From NCBI GenBank assembly GCA_021307315.1, contig JAJSPD010000018.1, positions 702,412 through 766,411 of the forward strand: a DNA stretch of 64,000 nucleotides. Direction: 5' to 3'. Shown piece after piece: positions 24,455 through 34,025 of the stretch; within the stretch, counting starts at the first letter, position 1; each line of letters begins with the position of its first letter. Under the pieces are notes generated by a model. The model was given only the letters and a program-made list of their open reading frames with translations, was not told where the DNA came from and did no database searches. Made by a program: the position numbers and the translations under genes. The stretch is from Bisporella sp. PMI_857 (Eukaryota; Ascomycota; Leotiomycetes; Helotiales; Helotiaceae).

Positions 24455-25462
24455 TCAGACAACCGTACCATTTGCTGCAGCAGTCAATGTATTCTCACCC
24501 ACACCATTGTCAATCACCCCAGACGGGACGGGTTTCAACCGCTCGTCCTCCTTACTGATGATAAACTCATGCACCTCCATTCTCCCACTAACAATCTCCT
24601 GTCCATTGACGAGATCATTCTCCCTGATCCTCTTTTCTGCCTCCTTCTCATTGCGAGCGATTCCAGCCTTCACATGTCTTGGGACCAGCCGCTGTCTTGC
24701 AAGCTCAAAGTCGACATCCACGAACCACAACTCATCCATCAGTCCCGCAGCCTCTCTCCATGGCTCCTTATCTAAGCTAAGGTAATTACCTTCAAAGACC
24801 AAGATACGCGTCGTAGGCAATATAGATATATCGTCCGCCTTAGGATCCTTGAGTGCGTGGTCGAACGACGGGGCGAATATCACGGGCGAAGCAGGGGATA
24901 GGGGCTGTCGAATTGCCCTGACAAGTGCGAGGAAGGACAGGCCATCAAACGTGAATTCCGCTCCTCGGCGAGCATGTGCATTCTCTGGGTCAGGCATTGA
25001 GGAGAGGTGTGCACGGGAGAAGTGGTAGCCATCCATAGGTACAAAGCCTGCGATGGATGGGAGTGTCATTTGGCCATTGGAAGCCGCGTAGGTATCGTTA
25101 AGACGGTGGGTGACACTCGCCGCCAAGGTAGTTTTACCTGTCCATACGCTTGATTTAGCCAACGCACTCTATAGGACGAACGTGCGAAGCAGAATGTCCC
25201 TTTGTACTTCGTGTCAATGCCACTTTGGGTAGACCAATGACCGTTAACAACCATATATATTCGTATGCTGTGCGACTGTTACTTCAACTTAAACTCACTT
25301 ACCAGAGCCAGGGATGCCTGAAACTGCTACCAAGAACCGTTTATCCTGGGGAATTGTTTGGAATTTGGCTGTGGTAGGTTAGTGATAATCTACAATATTC
25401 GTGGATTAGACTCATGACTTACTCCAAACCTTGGTTACCAGTCTCTCAATTTCCTGCTCCAT
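24455..25462 (-). CDS. P-loop kinase, uridine kinase/phosphoribulokinase-like (Yfh7-type)
   Basis: Three exons, 25462-25423, 25368-25303 and 25137-24455, give 262 aa. The Walker A motif GIPGSGKTT (residues 31-39) is split by a 165-nt intron, the longest in this gene. Downstream blocks fit the uridine kinase-like fold: PMDGYHFSRAHL (substrate-binding Asp), ARRGAEFTFD, PSFDHALKDP, ILVFEGNYLSLD (Walker B-like) and the lid RHVKAGIARNEKEAEKRIREND. Yeast Yfh7 and bacterial nucleoside-kinase-like proteins share this architecture; the physiological substrate is not established, so I name only the family. It is divergent from a 124-aa unknown gene 263 bp away. Confidence 0.87.
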
Positions 25463-25725
25463 GTTGAGGATTTTCAATCGGCTGATCAAACTTGACGGTG
25501 AGCAGCTTTCACTGAAAGCTCTCGCAATTTTAGGTTACACAAGATGCCCCACAGCACTACGATAGGGCGAGCCAAGACAACAATGACGATGCGGGCGGGA
25601 CTTTTCTTGCTTCCGACGCATCGTTCGGGCACAGGAAATATTTTCCGTATTCCCTTCCCAACCACAATCGGCTCAGCAGAGCAAGAATCACAGCTGAAGA
25701 GGAAGGCGGGAGAGGTTCAGGAGCC
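25463..25725. promoter_or_regulatory. Bidirectional promoter, P-loop kinase / 124-aa unknown
   Basis: 263 bp between divergent ATGs. No recognised transcription-factor site. A stop-free plus frame at 25544-25729 ends in an overlap with the ATG at 25726 and is taken as chance. Confidence 0.4.
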
Positions 25726-26164
25726 ATGAGCGACGACCTTGGAGAGGAGGGGAGCCTTTTCAACATCAGCATTGGCGCCAACGAGCCATCTGAAGAAGTC
25801 ATAGAAGGGAAACTCCCTCGAGACCACCAATCTGAGGATAATTTCCAGCTGGTCAAGAGACAGTGGAAGGCTAAGGTGGACAATGGTGAAGTTTGTTTAT
25901 TTACTTCTTCAATAAAATAGCTAGACACGAAAAATATGGTCCTGACATTTGTAGATTGCCCAAACCCTGAAGTTTCCAATCAATAACCCTTCAAAGCAAG
26001 AAGCCCAGCTTCTCCTGCATGCAATCGAGGAACTATACTTTATGAGGAGATATGTGGAAGCAAGTGCGGTCGCTGATGCTGTGCTACAAGGGACTCTTGG
26101 GAGCGAATTTAGAAATACAATCTCGAGCTACAAGGAGAGATGTGAATCTAGGAGACAGCGGTGA
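25726..26164 (+). CDS. Unknown small helical protein, 124 aa
   Basis: Two exons, 25726-25890 and 25955-26164, joined in phase 0 across a 64-nt intron with donor GTTTGT. The N-terminal third is acidic and polar (MSDDLGEEGS, EEVIEGKLPRD). The second exon reads as amphipathic helices (KQEAQLLLHAIEELYFMRRY, EASAVADAVLQGTLG), reminiscent of a TPR-like helical pair, and ends in a basic ESRRQR tail. I do not recognise a named family. It has no signal peptide or membrane segment. The in-phase splice and helix periodicity support a real protein; TPR-likeness is inference. Confidence 0.68.
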
Positions 26165-26760
26165 GGCACTCGTTTTTAGTTAGGAAAGCTCTGGGAACAT
26201 ATGAAAGGGCAACAATTGTAGACCTCGAAGGACGCATATTCAGTTAGAAAATGTGTTGATTAGCCTACAAGTGAATCTCCGCACTACAGTTTAACCAAAG
26301 GAGAAGATGTATCTAGAAGAACCTTTAGAACGACCATTAAGCAATTCTGAATGCACATTGCATGATTAAAAAAAGCAATCAGATATGTTCAATCAGGTCT
26401 TTCATTCGAGTCAAAATAGTCTAACTTCTATCTCGAGAACTTTCCGTCAATTGTACCCTTTAACTCGTGAAAGGGTCCACATTGAAGGCGCTCAATCCGA
26501 AAGTTGTTTGATCTAAGCTCATCTGGCCCATACTCTTACAACTCTTCTGTTTGCGGAAGCAATGAATCTTTCCCTCTCCCTAAACGCCATATATTATACG
26601 TGCGATATACTCCCATCTCTAAACCCCAACTCCGAAGGTAACTTTTGTGTATCGACTCTAATCGCAATGCTGAAAGGCGCTTTGAAAGCAACGCTAAGCG
26701 GGGAATTGTGAACCAAGGACCAGATCGTAATCATCGTAGATATGCTGTCTCTCATCTCCA
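26165..26760. other. Convergent intergenic region
   Basis: 596 bp between convergent stop codons of the 124-aa gene and the UPS2-like gene. No supported ORF, repeat or RNA gene. Confidence 0.45.
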
Positions 26761-27390
26761 TCACGCCACCATCTTTTGGCCGGATTGGATGTTCTGCTCC
26801 TTCTTCTTCTCTTCGCTAAAAACCCTCCGGCTCATCTCAAGCACGGCCTCAAATCCTTCCCTCCCTGTCTTCGCATTTTCTGAAAACCGTGTCACCGACG
26901 CCTCCTCCACTGCATTCTTGATCTTTTGCCATCCACCACAGAGAGCGGTTATCTTGGCCTGCTGCTCAAACCTTGTCTGCGTAGCGGAGGCAGGTTTATA
27001 GACCACGGTTTCCTGCACATTCAGGATGTTTGAGAAGGTCATATTTGACGATACCATGGTCACCTTCTTCGATGCTGGATCAACGTAGGATATCTCGTAC
27101 ACGTGTGAAGTTTCGTTGCCCCCCATCAGGGAATTGAGCCACTTGGGGGCACTTTGTTTGCAGGTTATCAAACGTTCTGTTCGTAACTAACAACCTGTTA
27201 GTCCTTGCGTCGGCAACCAAAGGTGGGAGCAACGTACAATTCCAGTGGTAGCATCGACACTTCGTGATAATGTGTCGACGGCGATGACATGGGTTGACTT
27301 ATCATTCCAAGGACAGTATTTCCTCCAATTTGCTGTGGAAACCTCTTCCCAGGAGTAATCAAATGTGCAGTCGTTGGAGAACACCTTCAT
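26761..27390 (-). CDS. PRELI/MSF1-domain phospholipid transfer protein (Ups2-like)
   Basis: Intermembrane-space lipid carrier; Ups2 with Mdm35 moves phosphatidylserine to the inner membrane for PE synthesis. Two exons, 27390-27238 and 27186-26761, give 192 aa. The best junction uses donor GTACGT and acceptor TTAG, giving [14 protein letters not shown], the conserved family reading; the raw frame breaks here. The PRELI/MSF1 domain covers about residues 1-175: [59 protein letters not shown], and the C-terminal helix. The N-terminal MKxF and HVIAVD...ERLIT match Ups2/PRELID3 better than Ups1. The Ups2 versus Ups1 assignment is by similarity only. Confidence 0.9.
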
Positions 27391-27922
27391 CTTGGTCGTG
27401 TGCTGGTCTCGTGTAGGCGTAAGGGGCGTAGGCGCCGACGTTGATCGCGTTTAGTGTTTTGGGACGTGCTCGTAAACACAATGGATGTTCGTGTACAATA
27501 GCTGGAGTATTTGGTGACTTTCGAGGCTGTAGTGGTCGTTCCGTAGTTTGAGAAGATAGACAAGACTGTTGTAAGAATTAAAAGGGATGGTTGAACAGGA
27601 TAAGGCCTAGAGTTCCGATAAGAGCCGGAGAAGTAGCTTTTTTTTTTAAGGATGAGTCTTGGCGCTGCCTGGCTACCACTGAACCGCCGGATGAAAGAGA
27701 GATTTTGCCTTCGCCTTTTCTCGCTTACTTAGGTCATCATACTGATTATGAATATGACAAACGGCGAACTGGAATGAATGTGAGTGAAAGTCATGATGGA
27801 CTCGCCTCCGAGGCCCACTTGGAGGAGTGATGGGAGATGGAGGAGTGGCGGGAAGTGATGTTATAGTATGTGCACGACTGAATCAATCATGACGAATCCA
27901 GATCTACCTCTACTGAGTTCGT

Positions 27923-28031
27923 TATCATCGTCATCATCATCACCATCATCACCATCATCATCACCATCATCATCACCATCATCATCACCATCATCATCAC
28001 CATCATCATCACCATCATCATCACCACCAAC
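27923..28031. repeat. Compound (CAT)n/(CATCATCATCAC)n satellite
   Basis: About 109 bp built of CAT/CAC triplets, largely as a 12-bp unit CATCATCATCAC repeated about seven times. There are no spacers, so it is not a CRISPR array. Confidence 0.93.
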
Positions 28032-28153
28032 ATCCACACTGGCCCCTATTTGACCCGTGTGAGATAATCCTTACTTCCAACTCTCATTATAGTAGTAGTA
28101 TTTTGAACCCAAGATGTCTAGCACCTTGGGGACTCGATGACTTTCGTAGACGG

Positions 28154-28168
28154 CCCCCCCCCCCCCCC
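28154..28168. repeat. Poly-C (15)
   Basis: Fifteen consecutive C in non-coding sequence; the length may be a sequencing-sensitive homopolymer. Confidence 0.9.
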
Positions 28169-28687
28169 ACTGGCCAGCCATTCTATCTACCCCAGACTTT
28201 CGCGGGAGCATCCCTAATAAAATCAAACCCAACTCACTACAAAATCATTTTCATTTTGGATAGTAGCACAAATATTCATGCGCTGTTCAAGACCTCTAGT
28301 TTGCTAGGATCATAATATAAATTACAGTAGTTGCCAATTCATCTCCAGCTTTATCAATCATGGCTTGCGCCGTACTGGATCAAACAGTTGCACGCCATCT
28401 GCCCCTGGCCCAGTCATCGCCATGAGGAAATTAGCGCATATCCCGTCTCATATTTGGGTTGCCATATCATCATCTCCCCTTCCTTCAAAGCTTCGCAATA
28501 TTGCACTTTCTAGCTCCAAACTCACCATCATAGTCGTCCTCTTCATAATCGTGTCACGCTGCATTTCATAATATCTTAAATAGTCCTTCTGTTGCTACGA
28601 GCTTTATTTATCATTGACATCAATTGAGGACTCACTAGTCTCTCACACGACACGTACTTGAATTGTCACGTCTTCGCTCGCAATCAA

Positions 28688-29407
28688 ATGGCTCCTGAGC
28701 TGAGAAAGCGCAAGGCGCCCGCCACTGAGCCTGCTGCCGCGCCACCAGCAAAGAAGGGGCCAGTTTCCAAAGCTGTCGCAACTACCAAGAAGGTTGTCGC
28801 AAAAGCTACAACCAGCAATGGCTCATCAAGCGTCTCCAAGATCGCGGTGGGCGATACCATAACATTAGACGGATTCGGCGGCGAAATCGAAACACACACG
28901 GGAGAGAAGACCACGCTCAAAAAACTCGTCGACGATAGCGTGGCTGGAGTTGTTCTCTTCACATATCCTGCAGCATCTACCCCTGGTTGTAAGTTATATG
29001 AATCCGCCCTTTATCTACCTCTTGCTGACTCAACTCTAGGTACGAAACAAGCGTGCTACTTCCGCGATGATTATTCAGACCTTACGTCCACTGGATTTTC
29101 CATTTATGGGCTATCCAAGGACTCGCCCAAGGCTAATACAAATTTCAAGGAGAAGCAGAAGCTGACATATACACTATTGTGCGACCCCAAATTCACCCTT
29201 ATATCTGCGATCGGTCTGAAGAAAACTCCCAGCGGCACAATTAGAGGCGTATTTGTGGTTGACAAGTCCGGAAAAGTCTTGCTTGCTGAGGGAGGTTCGC
29301 CGATTGGGACTGTTGAAGCTGTCAAGAAGCTCCTGAAGGCAGCTCCAGCTGATGGTGCCTCCAAGGAGCCTCCCGCTGCTATAAAAGCCGGTCCGGCAGC
29401 GGCTTGA
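28688..29407 (+). CDS. Atypical 2-Cys peroxiredoxin, PrxQ/BCP family (Dot5-like)
   Basis: Thiol peroxidase reducing hydroperoxides. Two exons, 28688-28988 and 29040-29407, give 222 aa. Splicing creates the active site TPGCTKQAC: the peroxidatic Cys at about residue 101 and a second Cys five residues on (106), the PrxQ/BCP spacing for an intramolecular disulfide. YFRDDYSDL, IYGLSKDSP and LLCDPKF follow in family order. The first 50 residues are Ala/Lys-rich (ELRKRKAP, PPAKKGPVSK, ATTKKVVAK), consistent with nuclear targeting as in yeast Dot5. The C-terminus is an Ala/Pro-rich extension. The upstream TTG-initiated frame has no ATG, so the start at 28688 is preferred. Confidence 0.9.
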   Translation: MAPELRKRKAPATEPAAAPPAKKGPVSKAVATTKKVVAKATTSNGSSSVSKIAVGDTITLDGFGGEIETHTGEKTTLKKLVDDSVAGVVLFTYPAASTPGCKLYESALYLPLADSTLGTKQACYFRDDYSDLTSTGFSIYGLSKDSPKANTNFKEKQKLTYTLLCDPKFTLISAIGLKKTPSGTIRGVFVVDKSGKVLLAEGGSPIGTVEAVKKLLKAAPADGASKEPPAAIKAGPAAA

Positions 29408-29839
29408 AGCTTGCAAAGCATCTGGTAAACCATGCATTCCACCAGACCAAAGAAGTGAAGCAGAGAGAAAGTAAAGTTTTCATAAATAGGCCATGTTTTG
29501 ACTCGGGACTGAATAATTTGGCGATTATGCGAAATTCTAATAGCGTAGCATTAATACCTACTATTGCCTGAATTATATCCAAGAATCAAATGTAATTCTC
29601 AGACACAACTCATCCAATTATGGTAAATTCTTTCTTGTTCATGCTTGTTCATGCTTGCTAGTGTTGTGAGCTCAAATGCAAGATGGGCTGGGCTCGGCTG
29701 ATGGTTCTTCCGTACCGATCCAACAGTTCACCTCTAGTCTTGTCAAAGAATTGATCAATTGAATCGTACTCGCCGAACGTCTGCTCTCTCGTATTGTGAA
29801 CGAGTCAATTGCACGGTTGGGATAGCTAGAGGGCTCGAC
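29408..29839. other. Intergenic region, peroxiredoxin / complex I subunit
   Basis: 432 bp between tandem plus-strand genes. Contains a short direct repeat of TTGTTCATGC near 29635-29655. Nothing else is recognised. Confidence 0.4.
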
Positions 29840-30557
29840 ATGTCATCATACACAGCGGCCAAAGCTGCCCAAGCTGGTAGCAGAGTCATTGGCGTCAGCA
29901 AAGTCAGTTGATATCCCTCATTTACTTCAGAACAGCTTCTACATCCCAGCACAATTGCCAGTTGGGAAACAGGATACTGATCTGCTGTCACAGAAATATA
30001 CGGTTCAATCTACTGGCATCTGGGAGGTTATCCGCCGCATCTTCGCCGTCGATCCAAACCGCTCCAACGGCGTTCCCCTCAACCCCCAATTCCGCAACCC
30101 ACCCCCAGGATCCAACGAGCCCTTCTCTTTCATCGATCCCGTCACTCTCCCCGCTGGCGATATTGCAGAGAATCCATATTGGAAGCGTGACGCACGACGA
30201 AACTACCCACGGCTGTCCGTCGTCAACCAAGGTGACGTAGTCGGTCTGCTCAGTGTAGGAAGTGCAGCTGCACCTAAGAAGGAGTTGATTGGTGAGGCCG
30301 GAAAGAACGAGATAGTGCAAGTCAAGCAGGATGGGGAGACAGGTTTGGCTGCATATTTCAACAGCGGAAAGGGTAGCGCTTTGGAGAGCTTGGGAAGTAA
30401 CGGATTACCGCCTTTACCGAGTGGACAGAGCTTGAAGGCTAGTGCGGGAAAATACACATTGAATCCGGAGGAGGGATTCCCTGATCAGTAAGTCATGAGT
30501 ATCAATCACGGAAATATAATTAACCTTCTTAGGTACCCATGTCGGACGTTCCAATAG
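29840..30557 (+). CDS. NADH:ubiquinone oxidoreductase 21.3 kDa accessory subunit
   Basis: Accessory subunit of mitochondrial complex I, known from Neurospora. Three exons: 29840-29902, 29994-30487 and 30533-30557 give 193 aa. The family block is clear: YTVQSTGIWEVIRRIFAVDP, NRSNGVPLNP, RNPPPG, DPVTLPAGDIAENPYWKRD, RNYPRLSVV. The last exon is 25 nt and adds YPCRTFQ after GFPDQ; without it the frame stops eight codons early at the donor (CA|GTAAGT). The first intron donor (GTCAGT) is weak but phase and acceptor fit. The Pro/Gly-rich C-terminal third is less conserved. Confidence 0.9.
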
Positions 30558-31003
30558 GGGACGCAGAAGCAAGAATGAATATAGAATCCGAATGCAGAAA
30601 GTCTATGATAAACTTCCAGGCTCTAATCTGGTTATTTTTGAAAGGAAGCATAGCTTCTTGGCACGGTGAACTCTGTCAATTTCGAGTTGTCTGCCTCAGC
30701 GTCACCATCGATGCGATTTTGTATTAGTTGAGAATGTGAATTTGGCCTTCATCACAACCTTCTTTCTCAGAGCAGCCTTATAGAACCGGAAGACTGTCTA
30801 GATCTCTTTACTTCATCTTTGATAGCCTTATCCACGGATTTCTTGAGGGGGAATCCTCTATAGCGGATGAGACATTGATAGCTCTGTAAGTAGATATGAG
30901 CAATTGGCTGCCTCTACTCAGGACCGTGTTCTACACAATATCAGAATGTGCGAGAAATGACCAGAGAAAGAGAGCTTGCCTGAATACCGCCCATGGAGGA
31001 TGA
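30558..31003. other. Convergent intergenic region
   Basis: 446 bp between the complex I subunit stop and the LTO1 stop. Possible small 3' exons of LTO1 were looked for and not found with confidence. Confidence 0.4.
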
Positions 31004-31504
31004 TCAGTGTCTTGCATTCACAACACTGATATCCTCAATACTCCTATCCTTGCTACTCCTTTTCGCTTCATCACTAGCCCTACCTTCACCGGCCATCCTG
31101 TCAATCATTTTCGCCTTCGCTTGTGCCCTCTTCAACCGATCATCAAAGTCTGAAACCGATTCCTCCGTATTCTCTGTCGACAAAGTATCAGACTCAGCTA
31201 AAGCATGCAGGATTTTGACATGCTTTGCTAAGCGCACATTTTCCGAGAAAGAGGGAAGTTTTATTTGTCTTTCTCCTTCACTATTTAAACTCTTCTCCTG
31301 CAAGTGAGACAAGCGACTTGCCCAGATAAGCGATTTCCCGTGTAGCCTACCGCTCTCGAGGTATTTCTCAAAGCCTTTTTCTAGCCCGAATGTTCGTCCT
31401 TCAATCTGACCGGCCCGGCCACCATCAGCCAGGCCTTGAGCATAGCCATCAGTATAGTACTGTTCTTCGAGTCCAAGAACTTCGTCAAACGTATCTAGAG
31501 GCAT
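31004..31504 (-). CDS. LTO1: Deca-GX3 protein Lto1 (ORAOV1 homologue)
   Basis: With Yae1, Lto1 is the adaptor that brings the ribosome-recycling ABC protein Rli1/ABCE1 to the cytosolic Fe-S targeting machinery. Single exon, 166 aa. The diagnostic Gly-every-fourth-residue helix is intact: after EEQYYTD come GYAQ GLAD GGRA GQIE, then GRTF GLEK GFEK YLES GRLH. The C-terminal half is polar and probably coiled (DFDDRLKRAQAKAKMIDRM). In yeast a C-terminal Trp contacts the CIA targeting complex; this frame ends VVNARH without Trp. Either the contact differs in this lineage or a small terminal exon was missed. Confidence 0.9.
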   Translation of the reverse strand: MPLDTFDEVLGLEEQYYTDGYAQGLADGGRAGQIEGRTFGLEKGFEKYLESGRLHGKSLIWASRLSHLQEKSLNSEGERQIKLPSFSENVRLAKHVKILHALAESDTLSTENTEESVSDFDDRLKRAQAKAKMIDRMAGEGRASDEAKRSSKDRSIEDISVVNARH

Positions 31505-31595
31505 GAGGATAAATCTTAAAGTAGATTTGATTTTGTAAAGAGAAATTTGCTAAGCGTTGTGGACCCAGGCCACTTGAGTTCAAAAAATATATAGT

Positions 31596-31620
31596 CACAA
31601 GGCTGACCCACAAGGCTGAC
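31596..31620. repeat. Direct repeat CACAAGGCTGAC x2
   Basis: Two perfect 12-bp copies one base apart, upstream of LTO1 (start 31504, minus). AAGGCTGAC recurs near 36331 upstream of the methionyl-tRNA synthetase gene. Confidence 0.7.
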
Positions 31621-31731
31621 AAAATTATGGCACACCAGTTCCCAAATGTTGCCTTAAGTAGCCTTTAATACATGGCGATAAATCAGGTCTTTCTAGGTGA
31701 CCCCAGTTCTAGCTGATCTATTTTGAATGTT

Positions 31732-32557
31732 CTAACTTTGTTTCGTCTCATTCCTCTCCACTAGCTCTCCTACACCAAGACCCCGTCCAACCTTCACCCT
31801 TTGCTTCTTCTCCCCACCTTTGGCGACCTCACCCTTGTCCTTCTTACCAAGCTCTCCTACAGGCTCGCCTTCATCCAGATCATCCTCAAGTGATCTATCC
31901 TCGTCAATGATTTGCTGTGCAATAGGACTCAGATCCAGCTTCATTGAATAAGCATCTTCGCCGTCTGCGTAATATTTTGCTTCAATGCCGCCATCCTTGA
32001 AGCCTAGAGTATCGCGATAGAGACGCAGAGCTGCGTTGTTAGAGACACGAACATGCAGAGAGACATACTGCGCATTGAATGTTTCGACCATAGCTCGTTC
32101 TATGTACCTTGTTAGCCCGCATTTCAAGACGTGTCATATCTTCCAGGCGGAGGCCTGTGGTAATAAAATAGCTTCGCAGTAGAAGAAAACATACGTGATT
32201 GTTTCATCAACTTCTCAGCGATGCCCAACCTCCGATGCGTTCTCATAACACTCAAGCTGGTAATGTGCCCATGCTGTACTCCATCTGGAGGATCCTCCTC
32301 CATCTTCGCCAATACATAGCCTACGATTCGCGGGTAGTCGTACGGCGTCTTCTTTGGTCTTGAAACATCGACTGCGACGTATGAGAGCTGTGGCCAGGAA
32401 AGGGCGTGGTAGAGATAATATTTCATGAAATAGCTGTGGAGGTCAGCACCGAGCATAGCAATGATGAAGAAAGGAATAATTACTTTTCTGGCAGGTTTGT
32501 GATATTTGCATGTTGCACATGCGGAATATCTGAAGGATGAAGCAGCCGTATATCCAT
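31732..32557 (-). CDS. NAA10: N-alpha-acetyltransferase NatA catalytic subunit
   Basis: Acetylates N-termini of nascent proteins at the ribosome as part of NatA (with Naa15). Three exons, 32557-32484, 32433-32195 and 32099-31732, give 226 aa. The GNAT fold reads [80 protein letters not shown] (acetyl-CoA RxxGxA loop), [18 protein letters not shown] and [11 protein letters not shown]. The second junction needs the acceptor at ACATAG to give KQSQRAMVE. The C-terminal tail ([15 protein letters not shown], then a Lys-rich end) is disordered. It is divergent from the SDR gene 377 bp away. Confidence 0.93.
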
Positions 32558-32934
32558 GGCTAAGACGTCTGTCGCTTTTTAAGAAAGTGAAGCTGAACTG
32601 GTAGACTTTCGTTTGGATATTTATGCCAAGCAAAGGCCAACTTGGGTGTGTGGTTGGAAAAGTCGCATTGGTGCGGATCAGAGCTGTGACACGACACGAG
32701 GTCCCGCCAGCGGAAAGTGGGCATGGGTTGGTGGGGTGAAGTCCACAAAGGTGTATATATAAAGGGCAAATACCTATGACCTGTTTCCTATTGTTTATTG
32801 TTTCTCCTTCAACTTGGACTGAATAGTATCTCATCTAAATAGGCTATCAGAGGATCATATTTCAAAGCATTTCGATTCAACATTTGATTTAGCAGGGAGG
32901 CAGCCCAGATTTAGACCCACCCGGCAAACTACAA
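32558..32934. promoter_or_regulatory. Bidirectional promoter, NAA10 / SDR
   Basis: 377 bp between divergent starts. Contains TATATATAAAG at 32753-32763, a TATA-like element oriented for the plus-strand gene about 175 bp upstream of its ATG. No other site recognised. Confidence 0.4.
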
Positions 32935-33899
32935 ATGGCTTCACCCCCAGCACATACCAGAACTACTTCAACGAACTTAGGCGGAGCACGTGGATGGCGA
33001 CCTCTTGAAGGAAAGCTGGCTATTGTGACAGGGGCATCTCGAGGTTTGTCCTTCTGACTCCAAATTTCTTTCTTGTTACTCATACTCTATCTTGGACAGG
33101 AATCGGCTTAGCTATTGCCCAAAACCTAGCCTCAAAGGGCGCTTCTCTAATTCTCAACTACACCAGTGATTCATCCCGCACCGTGACAGAAGCTCTTTCC
33201 GAGTCCCTCACTCAAGAATATGGCGTGGCTTGCCTCATAGTTCAAGCCGATATGGGATCCACTGGCGGCCCGGTGCATTTAGTCAACACCACCAAAAATC
33301 ACTTCTCACATCCCAAGACTGGGAAATTCCAGATCGATATCATAGTCAATAATGCCGGGGTATCCAAGGACCAGTTCATTGCTGAGATTACCGTAGAAGA
33401 GTATGAGAGACAGTACAAAGTCAATGTGCTGGGACCACTGTTACTGATGCAGGCCGCCTTGCCATACCTCCCACATGACCGAAGTGGCAGAATTGTGAAT
33501 CTGAGCTCAGTCTCGAGCTCAGAGGGCTTTGTAGGGCAAAGTATATATGGGGGAACTAAGGCCGCGCTAGAGGCTATGACTAGGACTTGGGCCAGGGAGC
33601 TTGCGGAGAGGGCAACTGTCAACAGCATAAATCCTGGGCCAGTGAAGACAGATATGTGGTCAAGAACGACGAGCAGTTTCAAGCAGAGTATGAGGCCTTT
33701 TATCGAGCACACTCCGGGTTCGCAGATTCGGCCAGAAGTGGACCATGAGGATTTAGTAAAGGATGCAGGAAATGCTGGGGGTCGACCAGCATACGTCGAG
33801 GAAATTGGGGGTATTGTGGGTATGCTTTGTACTCCTGACAGCCTGTGGTGTACCGGCCAGGTGATATGCGCAAATGGTGGCATGAGAATGGCAATTTAA
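32935..33899 (+). CDS. Short-chain dehydrogenase/reductase
   Basis: NAD(P)-dependent oxidoreductase with a classical SDR Rossmann fold. Two exons, 32935-33043 and 33100-33899, give 302 aa. Splicing assembles the cofactor loop TGASRGIG. NNAGVS, the catalytic Ser in NLSSVSSSEG, the YxxxK motif (YGGTKAAL) and PGPVKTDMW are in order. Residues 1-33 form a non-conserved extension (MASPPAHTRTTSTN), and an insertion of roughly 15 residues lies between beta-3 and the NNAG strand. Closest in style to 3-oxoacyl-ACP reductase-like SDRs; the substrate cannot be told. It is convergent with the methionyl-tRNA synthetase gene (126 bp apart). Confidence 0.88.
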
Positions 33900-34025
33900 C
33901 AATATTGCAAATAAGTACTGAGATGTGAAGAGACTGATCGTTATCTTTTGCTATTTATTTTCTATTGAAGAGTTTAGGCCAAACGGGAACGCTACATTCG
34001 AGTTACCGTTTGTCATGGTGTCATC

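Larger units (their letters stand above)
27391..28687. other. Divergent intergenic region with simple repeats
   Basis: 1,297 bp between the UPS2-like start (minus) and the peroxiredoxin start (plus). Contains the CAT/CAC repeat (27923-28031) and a C15 tract (28154-28168). Several short plus-strand frames across the repeat are Ser/Pro artefacts. No other gene seen. Confidence 0.5.

Noticed and set aside
27868..28053. CRISPR-like regular repeat / Ser-Pro repeat protein
   Set aside because: A contiguous CAT/CAC satellite without spacers; the reading frame is a repeat artefact.
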